Positions 27,354 to 35,785 of a stretch of DNA of 64,000 nt are shown one piece after another. How positions within the stretch are numbered: position 1 is the first letter of the stretch; each line of letters begins with the position of its first letter. The notes below the pieces were generated by a model. It worked only from the letters and a program-made list of their open reading frames with translations. It ran no database searches and had not been told where the DNA came from. Source of the stretch: Mycobacterium intracellulare ATCC 13950. Lineage in GTDB: Bacteria > Actinomycetota > Actinomycetes > Mycobacteriales > Mycobacteriaceae. The translations under genes were made by a program, and so were the position numbers. The stretch covers positions 124,001-188,000 of the forward strand of contig NC_016946.1 of the NCBI RefSeq assembly GCF_000277125.1. The letters run 5' to 3'.

Positions 27354-28571
27354 TCAGAAGTAAAACCCGGCGTGGGGCGCCTCGGGCACGGCGAACAATC
27401 GATCGGCCGCCGTTAGCGCTTCGGGATCGTCGGCACGGGCCAGCCCGGCCACGGCGAGATCGCGCCACGTGGTGCCGCCCAACAGGACGGCGCCCAGCCC
27501 CTCGACGTCGACGGTGACGTCGGGTCGCCGGTCGGTGACCGTGACGCCGTCGGCCGCGATGGCGAACCGTGCCGAATTGGCCGGCAACGCAGGGTCATTG
27601 ACCGCGATGGTGACGGCACCGTCGCCACCGTAGCCGCGGGCGGACAGCGCCGCCGCCACATCGATGATGCGCAGCCAGGTTTCGTCGTGCACGGCGGTGA
27701 CCCGCACGGCGCGCCGGTCGGCAACCAGCCAGGGCAGCGGATCGTCGAGCGGCAGCATCCAAAACAGCACGCGGTCAACAAGATCCAGTGCGAGCAGAAA
27801 GCGCAGCAACCCCAGATAGGCCTCGGCGGTGGGCGCGAAGAAATCCTCGACCACGATGGTGCGCTGGTCGCTGACGAACCACCGCTCGGTGTCGATCGGG
27901 CGGTATCGGACGAAGCCGGATTCGGATCCCGGCTCGCCGTGCACGGCGACATAGGCGGCCCCCGGGTCGGATTCGGCGCGCAGCCGCACGCCCTGCCACC
28001 ACGACTGTGGGCGGTCGATGGTGCCCGGGCGGGCGGGACGGTTCTCGGCATAGATGCGCGGCAGCAACTCCCACGCCTGCGCGGTGTCGAGCAGGCGCAC
28101 CCGACCGCCGGTCCCGACGTCGCGCCGCAGCCCCGCCCGCGCGGTGTGGACCTCGACGGATTGCGACGAGCTCGCGACGCCGTAGCCGTAGCGCCCGTAG
28201 ATCGTCGCCTCCGAGGCCCGCAGCGTCGCCACCACCTCACCGCGTGCGGCGAAGTCGCGCAGCTGGTGACGGATCAGCTCGGTGGCGATGCCTCGCCGGG
28301 TGAACGACGGCAGCACCCCGATGTGGGTCACGGCGGCGTGACCCACGATCGCGGGGCCGGGCAGCGTCAACCGGCTCGTCACGGCGTCGGCGGTGCCGAC
28401 GAGTCGACCGTCGGCGAATGCCCCCACGGTCCGCCCCGGCTCGAGCAGCGTCGTGATCTGGCCGGGGGCGAGCCCCGTAAGCGGCGGAAACCCGACCATG
28501 GCAGTGCGAAACACGTTCGCGGCGGCGATCAGATCGTCCTCGCTGTCGAGCACCCGGATCTCGGTAGCCAT
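27354..28571 (-). CDS. Eis-like GNAT N-acetyltransferase
   Basis: A 405-residue protein with the three-part Eis architecture: two GNAT domains and a C-terminal sterol carrier-like domain. The acetyl-CoA loop is VLPSFTRRGIATELI near residue 87, and ATIYGRYGYGVAS follows near 122. The chain ends in an aromatic residue with free carboxylate (GFYF), as in Eis, where it acts as the catalytic base. Eis acetylates amines of aminoglycosides, polyamines and lysines; whether this paralogue does is unknown. Length equals M. tuberculosis Eis (Rv2416c) within a few residues, but the genomic context differs from it. Confidence 0.8.
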   Translation of the reverse strand: MATEIRVLDSEDDLIAAANVFRTAMVGFPPLTGLAPGQITTLLEPGRTVGAFADGRLVGTADAVTSRLTLPGPAIVGHAAVTHIGVLPSFTRRGIATELIRHQLRDFAARGEVVATLRASEATIYGRYGYGVASSSQSVEVHTARAGLRRDVGTGGRVRLLDTAQAWELLPRIYAENRPARPGTIDRPQSWWQGVRLRAESDPGAAYVAVHGEPGSESGFVRYRPIDTERWFVSDQRTIVVEDFFAPTAEAYLGLLRFLLALDLVDRVLFWMLPLDDPLPWLVADRRAVRVTAVHDETWLRIIDVAAALSARGYGGDGAVTIAVNDPALPANSARFAIAADGVTVTDRRPDVTVDVEGLGAVLLGGTTWRDLAVAGLARADDPEALTAADRLFAVPEAPHAGFYF

Positions 28572-28637
28572 CCCGCCATCATGTCGCGTTCCCCGGCCGG
28601 CGGGCCGCGGGCCGCGCGACGCGTCAAGCGGCGATCG

Positions 28638-29849
28638 TCACCGGATAGGCAAACCCGTCAGCGCCCGGGAGACCACCAGGCGCTGGATCTCGCTGGTGCC
28701 CTCGAAGATCGTGAAGATCTTCGCGTCGCGGTGCATCCGCTCGACGGGGTAGTCGCGGGTGTACCCGTTGCCGCCCAGGATCTGGATCGCCTCGTCGGTG
28801 ACATAGACCGCGGTTTCGCTGGCCACCAGCTTGGCCATCGACCCCTCCGCGGAGTCGAAGGATTGGTTGTTGCGGGCCATCCATCCCGCGCGCCACACCA
28901 GCAGGCGGGCGGCGTCGATGCGGCACTTCATGTCCGCCAGTTTGAAGGCCACCGCCTGAAATTCGCCGATCTTGCGGCCGAATTGCTCACGCTGGCAGGC
29001 ATAGTCGAGCGCGTACTCGTAGGCGGCCCGGGCCACGCCGACGGCCATCGCGCCGACGGTGGGCCGGGTGCGCTCGAAGGTCTTCATCGCGGCCTGCCCG
29101 CGCGCGGAGGCCCCGGACTTGACGCGGGCGATGCGCGCCTCGAACTTCTCCCGGCCCCCGAGGATGTGGTCCTCGGGCAGCCGGACGTCGTCGAGCACCA
29201 CCTCGGCGGTGTGGGAGGCGCGGATCCCGTGCTTTTTGAATTTCTGGCCCTGCGCCAGGCCCTTGACGCCCGCCGGGATGACGAACGTCGCCTGGCCGCG
29301 CGTGCCGAGCTCTGGGTAGACCGACGCCACCACGATGTGCACGTTGGCGATGCCGCCGTTGGTCGCCCACGTCTTGGTGCCGTTGAGGACCCACTCGGAG
29401 GTCGCCTCGTCCCAGCGCGCGCGGGTGCGGATGGCGCCGACGTCGGAACCCGCGTCGGGCTCCGACGAGCAGAACGCGCCCAGCTTGGGTTCGTCGGCGG
29501 TGCCGAACATCTCGGGCAGCCAGCGGCCCAGCTGTTCGGGGGTTCCGTTGCCCGCCAGCGCCGCCGCGGCGAGTCCCGTCCCCATGATGGACAGCGCGAT
29601 ACCCGCGTCGCCCCAGAACAATTCCTCGAACACCGTCAGCATGCCCAGGCCCGTCGGCTCGGCCGCCTGCTGGGCGAACAGGTCGGGGGAGTACAGCCCC
29701 ACCTTCGCGGCCTCCTGGATCACCGGCCACGGTGTTTCCTCGCGCTCGTCCCATTCCGCGGCGGCGGGCCGCACGACGTCGGCCGCGAATTTGTGCACCC
29801 AGTCGCGGACTTCGATCACGTCATCGGACAGTTGTAGTGAAAACGTCAC
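28638..29849 (-). CDS. acyl-CoA dehydrogenase (FadE)
   Basis: A 403-residue flavoenzyme for alpha,beta-dehydrogenation of an acyl-CoA. Marks: [21 protein letters not shown] near residue 125 (FAD/substrate loop), [34 protein letters not shown] near 280, and [23 protein letters not shown] near 355. The usual catalytic glutamate lies in the terminal [14 protein letters not shown] region. GTG at 29849 overlaps the TGA of the TetR gene by 4 nt (GTGA), so the two are coupled. The acyl chain preference is unknown. Confidence 0.88.
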   Translation of the reverse strand: MTFSLQLSDDVIEVRDWVHKFAADVVRPAAAEWDEREETPWPVIQEAAKVGLYSPDLFAQQAAEPTGLGMLTVFEELFWGDAGIALSIMGTGLAAAALAGNGTPEQLGRWLPEMFGTADEPKLGAFCSSEPDAGSDVGAIRTRARWDEATSEWVLNGTKTWATNGGIANVHIVVASVYPELGTRGQATFVIPAGVKGLAQGQKFKKHGIRASHTAEVVLDDVRLPEDHILGGREKFEARIARVKSGASARGQAAMKTFERTRPTVGAMAVGVARAAYEYALDYACQREQFGRKIGEFQAVAFKLADMKCRIDAARLLVWRAGWMARNNQSFDSAEGSMAKLVASETAVYVTDEAIQILGGNGYTRDYPVERMHRDAKIFTIFEGTSEIQRLVVSRALTGLPIR

Positions 29850-30496
29850 TGCTGGTCTCCTGAATTGTTGGTGTTCAAAGGGTTTCGGGGATTCGCGTAC
29901 TGGGCCAGGACGCTGACGGTCTGGTTGACCCACGCCTCGAAATACCGTTCTTCGTCGGTGTTGCCGGGCAGGCGGCCGGTGAGCGCTTGCAGGGTCGCGG
30001 CGTAGGACAGCGAGCCGATCGCGACCGCCGCGGCCGCTTCGGGGTCGGGAATGCTGGTGCGCCCGGAGCGATTCGACGCGGCCAGTTCGTCGGCGAAGCG
30101 TTGGTAGGCGTTGTCGGTGATGACCTGCCACGTCTTCTCGTCGAGATCGCCGAGCTCGTCGGGCTCGCGCAGCATGACCTTGAGCAGATCCTCGCTGTGT
30201 TTGAGGTTGCTCCAGATCAGCTGCCCGGCGGTGCGCACCGCGTGCTCGACGCTGCCCGGTTGTCCCGCGTCGTACTGCTCGCGGGCCGCCACGATGCTGT
30301 CGATCCGGTGCGCGACCGCGGCCTCGAGCAACTCGCGTTTGGAACCGAAGTGCTTGTAGAGCGCGCCCGAGCCGGGCGCCAGGCCCGATTCGCGCTGGAT
30401 GTCGGCCACCGACGTGGCCGCGTACCCCTTCGCGGCGAACAGGCGTAACGCCGCGGAAAGCAGGCGGTCACGTCCGCGGCCGGGCCCGGTGAGCAT
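29846..30496 (-). CDS. TetR family transcriptional regulator
   Basis: A 216-residue regulator with N-terminal helix-turn-helix [20 protein letters not shown] and [23 protein letters not shown] at 30496 is preferred over ATG at 30520 because a 20-bp palindromic operator lies at 30498-30517, directly before it; with the longer start the operator would be inside the coding sequence. Coupled by a 4-nt overlap to the acyl-CoA dehydrogenase, it probably represses its own operon and responds to an acyl-CoA, as several mycobacterial fad-linked TetR proteins do (inference). Confidence 0.82.
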   Translation of the reverse strand: MLTGPGRGRDRLLSAALRLFAAKGYAATSVADIQRESGLAPGSGALYKHFGSKRELLEAAVAHRIDSIVAAREQYDAGQPGSVEHAVRTAGQLIWSNLKHSEDLLKVMLREPDELGDLDEKTWQVITDNAYQRFADELAASNRSGRTSIPDPEAAAAVAIGSLSYAATLQALTGRLPGNTDEERYFEAWVNQTVSVLAQYANPRNPLNTNNSGDQQ

Positions 30497-30497
30497 G

Positions 30498-30517
30498 GTG
30501 AGAGAGTACTCACTCAC
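30498..30517. promoter_or_regulatory. 20-bp palindromic TetR operator
   Basis: GTGAG-A-GAGTACTC-A-CTCAC is symmetric over 20 bp apart from one non-matching pair. The centre is the perfect octamer GAGTACTC at 30504-30511. It ends one base before the preferred start codon of the TetR gene (30496), so binding would block initiation of the TetR-acyl-CoA dehydrogenase operon. Confidence 0.6.
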
Positions 30518-30716
30518 CATGCGGGCGAGCAAACGGCGTCCGGGTCCCCGGCCGGCGGCGGGCACGGGTGCGGCGCGGTTGACGGTAAATTCTTGCGAAA
30601 CGCCATCGCGCTTGAACGTGCCGAACCCCCGCGGCTGTGAGGGTTGTACTCAGGCTGGTCGTCACGAACCCACAAAGGAGCCCGACATCCGCGTCTTCCC
30701 GCGTGTACAGCTGCCG

Positions 30717-32045
30717 ATGCGGGTGCTGTCGCTGCGCACCATCCTCATCGTCGCCGCCATCTCGGTGATGACGCTGGTCGTCCTGCTGGGCACCTGGGTG
30801 TGGGTGGGCGTCACCAACGACCAGTACAGCCAGCTCGATCGCCGGCTCGATTCGGTCAGCAGCCTGGGCGACATCAGCAGCCTGCTCAACACCGCGCCGC
30901 CCGCCACCCCCGACCGGCACATGCCGGACGGCAACCTGGTGCGCACCGCGCGCATCGGCGGGGTGACCGTGTCGGCGCCCAGCAGCATCGTGTTGCCCCA
31001 ACTCCCGGACGGCTACGCCAACACGACCATCAACGGGGTGCAGTACCGTGTTCGCACCTTCACCGCGGGTCCCGCCTCGATAGCGTTGGCCGCGCCGCTG
31101 GCCGAGGCCCAGCACCGGATCAACGAACTACACCTTCGGGTGTTGCTGATCTGCGCCAGCGTGATCGGCGGCACGGTCGTGGTGGGCTGGGTGATCTCGT
31201 TGATCATGGTCAATCCCTTCCTGCTGCTGGCCCAGCAGGCCCGTGCGATCAACGCCCAGTCCAGCCCGGACGAGGTCCAGGTGCGCGGCGTGCGCGAGGC
31301 GGTGGAGATCGCCGAGGCGGTGGAGGGGATGCTGGCCCGCATCGGCAAGGAACAGCAGCGCACCAAGGCGGCGCTCGAGTCGGCGCGCGACTTCGCGGCG
31401 GTCGCCTCCCACGAGCTGCGCACGCCGTTGACGGCCATGCGCACCAATCTCGAGGTGTTGTCCACCCTGGACCTGCCGCCCGAGCAGCGGCACGAGGTCA
31501 TCGGCGACGTCATCCGCACCCAGAGCCGCATCGAAGGGACGCTCACAGCGCTGGAGCGGCTGGCGCAGGGCGAACTGACCACCGTCGACGATTTCGTCCC
31601 CTTCGACATCACCGAGCTGCTGGACCGCGCCGCGCACGACGCGCTGCGCAGCTACCCCGCCGTCGAGGTCTCCCTGGTGCCCTCGCCGACGGTGCTGATG
31701 GTCGGGCTGCCCACCGGCCTGCGGCTGGTGATCGACAACGCGATCGCCAACGCCGTCAAGCACGGCAACGCCGGCAAGATCCAGCTGACCGTCAGCAGTT
31801 CCGGCGAGGGCGTGGAGATCGCGATCGACGACGACGGCACCGGCGTCCCGGAATCCGAACGTGCCACGGTGTTCGAGCGCTTCGCCCGCGGATCGACGGC
31901 CTCACGTTCGGGATCGGGGCTGGGCCTGGCGCTGGTCGCCCAGCAGGCCGAATTGCACGGCGGCACAGCGGCATTGCAGACCAGCCCACTCGGTGGCACG
32001 CGACTTCTGTTGCGGCTCGCCGGCGACGGGCGTGGCCCGGCCTAG
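30717..32045 (+). CDS. PrrB-like sensor histidine kinase, unpaired
   Basis: A 442-residue membrane kinase. It has TM1 at the N-terminus, an external loop of about 100 residues, TM2 near residue 145 (LICASVIGGTVVVGWVISL), then HAMP, a HisKA site ASHELRTPLTAMRTNLEV (phospho-His about residue 232), an N box (IDNAIANAVKHGN), and G boxes (DDDGTGVP, GSGLGLALV). It closely recalls M. tuberculosis PrrB. No response regulator gene is adjacent. The ATG lacks a ribosome site; AAAGGAG at 30674-30680 instead sits 6 nt before an in-frame ATC at 30687 (452 residues), so the true start may be that codon. Confidence 0.8.
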   Translation: MRVLSLRTILIVAAISVMTLVVLLGTWVWVGVTNDQYSQLDRRLDSVSSLGDISSLLNTAPPATPDRHMPDGNLVRTARIGGVTVSAPSSIVLPQLPDGYANTTINGVQYRVRTFTAGPASIALAAPLAEAQHRINELHLRVLLICASVIGGTVVVGWVISLIMVNPFLLLAQQARAINAQSSPDEVQVRGVREAVEIAEAVEGMLARIGKEQQRTKAALESARDFAAVASHELRTPLTAMRTNLEVLSTLDLPPEQRHEVIGDVIRTQSRIEGTLTALERLAQGELTTVDDFVPFDITELLDRAAHDALRSYPAVEVSLVPSPTVLMVGLPTGLRLVIDNAIANAVKHGNAGKIQLTVSSSGEGVEIAIDDDGTGVPESERATVFERFARGSTASRSGSGLGLALVAQQAELHGGTAALQTSPLGGTRLLLRLAGDGRGPA

Positions 32046-32448
32046 CCGCCTGCCTGGACCAACGGAACCGTTCTTAACGCGCCGCGAAATGTTTCCTCCG
32101 ATAACCTTGACAGCCGGCGCGCACTCACCCGCCCGCCATTTCCCGCAAATATCCCCGACACCATTACGCCGCCGTTCGGAACCTGCCATTCGGCATCAAA
32201 CTCGACCCCCCGGCGAGAAAAGACGGGGATTTTGTGACTGCCGAGTCTCGAGTGGCGATTGAGGTTTATTAACGACTCTTTGTGGGAAATCACCAGTTTC
32301 GCGCTTGGGACCAGCCTGAATTACCGAAATCAGGGGCCACGCATCCGGCCGATAGGCAGTGAATACAAGATCAACCAATCCGCACTACACTAAGGCCCCA
32401 AGAAGGCCCCGAGCACGTGGCTTTGGCGTTGAGGGTTCGGAGGGAATC
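32046..32448. other. intergenic region between the kinase and the ESX-2 locus
   Basis: About 400 bp, visibly richer in A/T than its flanks, with no credible open reading frame on either strand. It must hold the promoter of the PE-PPE-esxDC unit; a TACACT (32386-32391) about 60 bp before the PE start is a possible -10, with no convincing -35. No transposon end or att-like repeat was seen, although gene loss is suspected at this boundary. Confidence 0.5.
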
Positions 32449-32754
32449 ATGGTTGTTTCGGTGCAGTCGGAGGCGGTGCTGGCGTCTGCAGCCGCCGAGT
32501 CGGCGATCAGCGCGGAGACCGAGGCCGCGGCCTCGGCGGCGTCGCCGGTCCTGCTGGGAGTGCTGCCGATGGGCGGCGACCCCGACTCGGCGATGTTCGC
32601 GGCGGCGCTGAACGCGTGCGGCGCGAGCTACCTGGGCGTGGTTTCCGAGCACGCCGCCCAACGCGGCTTGTTCTCCGGCACGCAGACCCTCGCCTCGGGG
32701 ACCTATGTGGTCACCGAGCTCATGCGCAGCCTGACGCTGGCTATTGGCGCTTAG
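32449..32754 (+). CDS. PE36: PE family protein of ESX-2 (PE36-like)
   Basis: A 101-residue PE domain protein, the first gene of the ESX-2 locus. PE proteins form helical hairpins that pair with the PPE encoded next and carry the secretion signal. The general YxxxD/E type VII signal is present as YVVTE near residue 88. The ATG at 32449 is preceded by GGAGGG; a longer frame upstream is not supported. The order PE-PPE-esxD-esxC-espG matches M. tuberculosis Rv3893c-Rv3889c, so it is called PE36 by synteny and resemblance. Confidence 0.8.
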   Translation: MVVSVQSEAVLASAAAESAISAETEAAASAASPVLLGVLPMGGDPDSAMFAAALNACGASYLGVVSEHAAQRGLFSGTQTLASGTYVVTELMRSLTLAIGA

Positions 32755-32785
32755 TCGCTAGCAACGTTTAAAGGGGGAAGTGCGC

Positions 32786-33958
32786 ATGGCCGATCCTGGG
32801 TGGGCTGCGCGTACGCCTGAGGAAAACGACCTGCTGCTCAAGGCCGGCGCGGGCGTCGTCACTCATCTGGCCAACCAGGCAGCCTGGACCGCGCTGGCGG
32901 CCACCCATCACGGCTCCAGCATCGCCTCGACGATCAACACCGTCGCGACGTCGGCCAGCTGGACCGGCGCCGGTTCGTTGGCCTCGGCGGCCAACGCCAC
33001 CGCGCTCAACGCGTCGCTGCACGGGCTCGCCGGCTGGGTCGACGTGAAGCCGGCGGTGGTTTCGACGGCGGTCTCGGCGTATCAGATGGCGTACGGCTCG
33101 ATGCGCCCCGCGCCCGAATGCATCGAAAACCGCACCGAGACCGCCACCGACTACGGCATCAACCCGCTGGTGCTCGGCGCGCTCACCCCACGGATCACGT
33201 CGCTGGAGCTCGAGTACTTCGGGTCGATGTGGCCGAACAACTCCGCGGTCGGGGCCAGCTACGGATCGATCCTCACGGCCTTGTCCTCGAGCCTGACCAT
33301 TCCGCCGCCGATCGCGACCATGGGCGCCTCGCCGGCGGCGCCGGCGCAGGCCGCGGCGGCGGTGGGGGAGTCCGCAGCGCAAATGGGCGCGGGCGACGGC
33401 ATGCGCGCCGCCATGCAGGGCGCCCAGACCGGTACGCAGGGCGCGGGGCAGGCGACCTCGGGCGCCCAGGACTTCATGGGTCAGGCCGGCACGTTCATGC
33501 AGCCCGTGCAGCAGATGATGGGGGCGGCCCCGCAGATGATGCAGGCTCCCATGCAGGCGATGCAGGCCCCGATGCAGATGATGCAGCCGCTGATGGGCAT
33601 GTTCGCCAATCCCGGCGCCATGGGCATGGGCGGGGCGACGCCCGCGGTTTCCGCGGTCTCGGCCACCGGGCTTTCGGCGGCGGAGGCCGGCGGGGGCGCG
33701 TCCCTGGGCAGTGCGGGCGTCCCCGCGAGCACTTTCACCCGTCCGGTCAGCGCATTCGAGCCCGCCACCAGTGGCCGGCCGGTGGGGTTGCGCCCGGCCG
33801 GTGCGTTGGGCGCCGAGGCCATGCGACCGCAGACCACGACGACGGGCGGCGCCCCGATGGGCGGCATGCCCGTGGGGCATGCGGCGGGAGGCGACCGCGG
33901 ATCCCGTGACAAAGCCGAACAGCCGGCGACCGTGCGGGTTGTCGACGCCAGAGTCTGA
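32786..33958 (+). CDS. PPE69: PPE family protein of ESX-2 (PPE69-like)
   Basis: A 390-residue PPE protein, partner of the preceding PE. The N-terminal domain (about 1-175) lacks a literal PPE motif but has the matching start PGWAARTPEENDLLLKAG, as I recall for PPE69, and the WxG-like turn is at GWVDVKPAV. The middle (about 215-290) is Gly/Ala/Met-rich with many MQAPMQ-type repeats; the tail is [26 protein letters not shown] lies upstream of the ATG. The dimer is expected to be bound by EspG2 before secretion. Confidence 0.85.
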   Translation: MADPGWAARTPEENDLLLKAGAGVVTHLANQAAWTALAATHHGSSIASTINTVATSASWTGAGSLASAANATALNASLHGLAGWVDVKPAVVSTAVSAYQMAYGSMRPAPECIENRTETATDYGINPLVLGALTPRITSLELEYFGSMWPNNSAVGASYGSILTALSSSLTIPPPIATMGASPAAPAQAAAAVGESAAQMGAGDGMRAAMQGAQTGTQGAGQATSGAQDFMGQAGTFMQPVQQMMGAAPQMMQAPMQAMQAPMQMMQPLMGMFANPGAMGMGGATPAVSAVSATGLSAAEAGGGASLGSAGVPASTFTRPVSAFEPATSGRPVGLRPAGALGAEAMRPQTTTTGGAPMGGMPVGHAAGGDRGSRDKAEQPATVRVVDARV

Positions 33959-34060
33959 AGCACACCCCCTGGTGAAAGGTGAATCGACAGGTCCGAATAG
34001 CCGCCATACACTTCGCTTCATGCCCTTACGGGGGGCGGCCAACCGCAGAAGGAGAATTCC

Positions 34061-34375
34061 GTGACAATCAAGGTGACCCCGCAAATGCTTCGCGATACTT
34101 CAAACGCGATTCAGGCAAACATGGAACATGCGATCGGGATCGGTCAGGGATACGTCGCAAATCAGGAAAATGTGATGAACCCGGCCACCTGGTCCGGTGA
34201 CGCGGTCGCCGCGTCGCACGCGACGGCCATCGAGGTTCAAAACGACTTGAACAAAGTGTTGACCGGCGGCACCCGCCTGGCCGAGGGCCTCACGAAGGCG
34301 GCGGCACTGATGGAAGGCCACGAGGCGGATTCCTCGCACGCCTTTACCGCCCTATTCGGCGGCCACGGCTCCTGA
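34061..34375 (+). CDS. esxD: WXG100 protein EsxD
   Basis: A 104-residue helical hairpin protein of ESX-2. The WXG turn is TWSGDAV near residue 45. The surroundings (VTPQMLRDTSNAIQANMEHA and VLTGGTRLAEGL) match M. tuberculosis EsxD (Rv3891c) as I recall it. Start GTG at 34061, with AGAAGGAGA upstream. It should form a heterodimer with EsxC and be exported by the ESX-2 pore. No clear C-terminal YxxxD/E signal is visible. Confidence 0.9.
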   Translation: MTIKVTPQMLRDTSNAIQANMEHAIGIGQGYVANQENVMNPATWSGDAVAASHATAIEVQNDLNKVLTGGTRLAEGLTKAAALMEGHEADSSHAFTALFGGHGS

Positions 34376-34426
34376 CCCGCCCACCCATTCGTCAATTCAT
34401 AAAGGTCTTTTGAAAGGAAATTCACC

Positions 34427-34714
34427 ATGTCCGACCCGATCACTTACAACCCGGGTGCCGTAGCCGACTTCGCCACCGACGTCGCCTCCCGCGCCGGCCA
34501 GTTGCAGTCCATTTTCGACGACACCTCCAACCGGACGCACGCGCTGCAGGAATTCTTCGCCGGCCACGGCGCGTCGGGCTTCTTCGAGGCGCAGGCGCAG
34601 ATGCTGTCGGGGTTGCAGGGCCTCATCGACACCATCCGCCAGCACGGCCAGACGACCTCGCACGTGCTCGACAGCGCGCTCAGCACCGACCAGCACATCG
34701 CCGGCCTGTTCTGA
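34427..34714 (+). CDS. esxC: WXG100-superfamily protein EsxC
   Basis: A 95-residue partner of EsxD, the same length as M. tuberculosis EsxC (Rv3890c). It starts MSDPITYNPGAVADFATDVAS, and the turn is GHGASGFFEAQ, where the usual WXG is replaced by a GFF sequence, as in the known EsxC. AAAGGAAA precedes the ATG. A strong hairpin follows the gene at 34738-34780. Confidence 0.9.
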   Translation: MSDPITYNPGAVADFATDVASRAGQLQSIFDDTSNRTHALQEFFAGHGASGFFEAQAQMLSGLQGLIDTIRQHGQTTSHVLDSALSTDQHIAGLF

Positions 34715-34737
34715 GCCCGCTCGACCACCGGGACCAG

Positions 34738-34780
34738 CGAAGGTGGGGCAGATGCGCCGAGCGTATGTGCCCCACCTTCG
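34738..34780 (+). terminator. strong intra-operon hairpin after esxC
   Basis: CGAAGGTGGGGCA (34738-34750) and TGCCCCACCTTCG (34768-34780) form a perfect 13-bp stem with a 17-nt loop, 24 bp after the esxC stop and 50 bp before espG2. There is no T-tract. It probably attenuates transcription or protects the 3' end of the abundant PE-PPE-esx message, lowering expression of espG2 and the genes after it. Confidence 0.6.
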
Positions 34781-34829
34781 GTCTCTGCTACGCCGATTCG
34801 AGGGAGTCGCTGATTAAGGGCGGGGCGAC

Positions 34830-35660
34830 ATGCTGACGACGACGGTCGATGGCCTATGGGTGTTGCAGGCGATCACCGGTGTCGAGCAAACGTGCCCTGA
34901 GCTGGGGTTGCGGCCGATGCTGCCGCGGCTGGACACCCCCGAACGCGCGCTGGGCCACCCCGCGGCCGCCGACCTGATCGCCGCCGGCGCCCTCGATGAG
35001 GCCGGCAACGTCGACCCGATGATCCGCGAATGGCTCACCGTCCTGCTGCGGCGCGACCTGGGTCTGGTCGTGATGATGGGCGTGCCGGGTCGCGAGCCCA
35101 CGCGCGCGTCGATCAACCGCTTCGCCACCTGGTGGGTGGTCTTGGAGCGGCACGGTGAGATGGTGCGTCTGTACCCCGCCGGCACGGCCAGCAACGAATC
35201 CTCGGCCAGCGAGCTCGTGGTGGGTCAGATCGAGCGGCTGTGCGGCGTGGCCGAGGCGGCGCCGCTGCGGCCGATCACCCTGGACACCGAGCAATTGCTG
35301 AACTCGGTGCGCGACACCGCCAGCCTGCGCGCATTCCTGCTCGAACAGCGCCTCGACGCCGACCAGCTTCAGGTGGTTCTCACCGCCGCCGATCCCGCGC
35401 GCTCGGCGCACGCGAACATCGTCGCGCTGCAGGCGGGCGTCGGGCCCGACGAACTGGCGCGCGTGGCCGTCGGCGATGCGACGGTGTCGATCGTCGACAC
35501 CCCCGGGGGCCGCGTGTGCATCGAAAGCGTCATCTCGGGGCAGCGCCGCTACCAGATTCTTTCGCCCGGCTCGCGCAGCGACATCGGCGGAGCGGTGCAA
35601 CGGCTCATCCGTCGGCTGCCCGCCGGCGACGAGTGGCACTCGTATCGGCGGGTGGTGTGA
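34830..35660 (+). CDS. espG2: ESX-2 secretion chaperone EspG2
   Basis: A 276-residue cytosolic chaperone that binds the tip of the PPE subunit of the cognate PE-PPE dimer. It has the length of M. tuberculosis EspG2 (Rv3889c) and the EspG pattern: TTTVDGLWVLQAITGVE at the start, WLTVLLRRDLGLVVMM near residue 70, and RVCIESVISGQRRYQILSPGS near 225. It follows esxC across the 13-bp hairpin. Downstream, 124 bp separate it from the MinD-like gene, which has its own predicted promoter. Confidence 0.88.
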   Translation: MLTTTVDGLWVLQAITGVEQTCPELGLRPMLPRLDTPERALGHPAAADLIAAGALDEAGNVDPMIREWLTVLLRRDLGLVVMMGVPGREPTRASINRFATWWVVLERHGEMVRLYPAGTASNESSASELVVGQIERLCGVAEAAPLRPITLDTEQLLNSVRDTASLRAFLLEQRLDADQLQVVLTAADPARSAHANIVALQAGVGPDELARVAVGDATVSIVDTPGGRVCIESVISGQRRYQILSPGSRSDIGGAVQRLIRRLPAGDEWHSYRRVV

Positions 35661-35772
35661 CGGTGTTATCGGATGCCGAAGTAACTTAGCTAACCAAAGT
35701 CTTGTAATAACAACGCCTGTCGCGCTTGATGGGTGGTTTCTCAACGGGTAAACGCGGTATCGCGAACCGTGT

Positions 35773-35785
35773 TAGCATCTCGTCG
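35773..35785 (+). promoter_or_regulatory. predicted leaderless promoter inside the ESX-2 locus
   Basis: TAGCAT at 35773-35778 fits the mycobacterial -10 pattern TAnnnT and places the start of transcription at the GTG of the MinD-like gene (35785). The 124-bp space is A/T-rich and follows the espG2 stop. It would start a second transcription unit for the MinD-like gene and eccD2-mycP2-eccE2-eccA2. Confidence 0.45.

Noticed and set aside
27687..29837. 716-residue plus-strand frame
   Set aside because: Antisense to the Eis-like and acyl-CoA dehydrogenase genes, no family pattern.
32042..32293. 83-residue minus-strand frame in the A/T-richer intergenic space
   Set aside because: Overlaps the end of the kinase gene, has no ribosome site and no recognisable features.
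33480..33620. repeated ATGCAGGCxCC units that look like a DNA repeat array
   Set aside because: They encode the Met/Gln/Pro repeats of the PPE middle region; no spacer structure, so not CRISPR or an origin.
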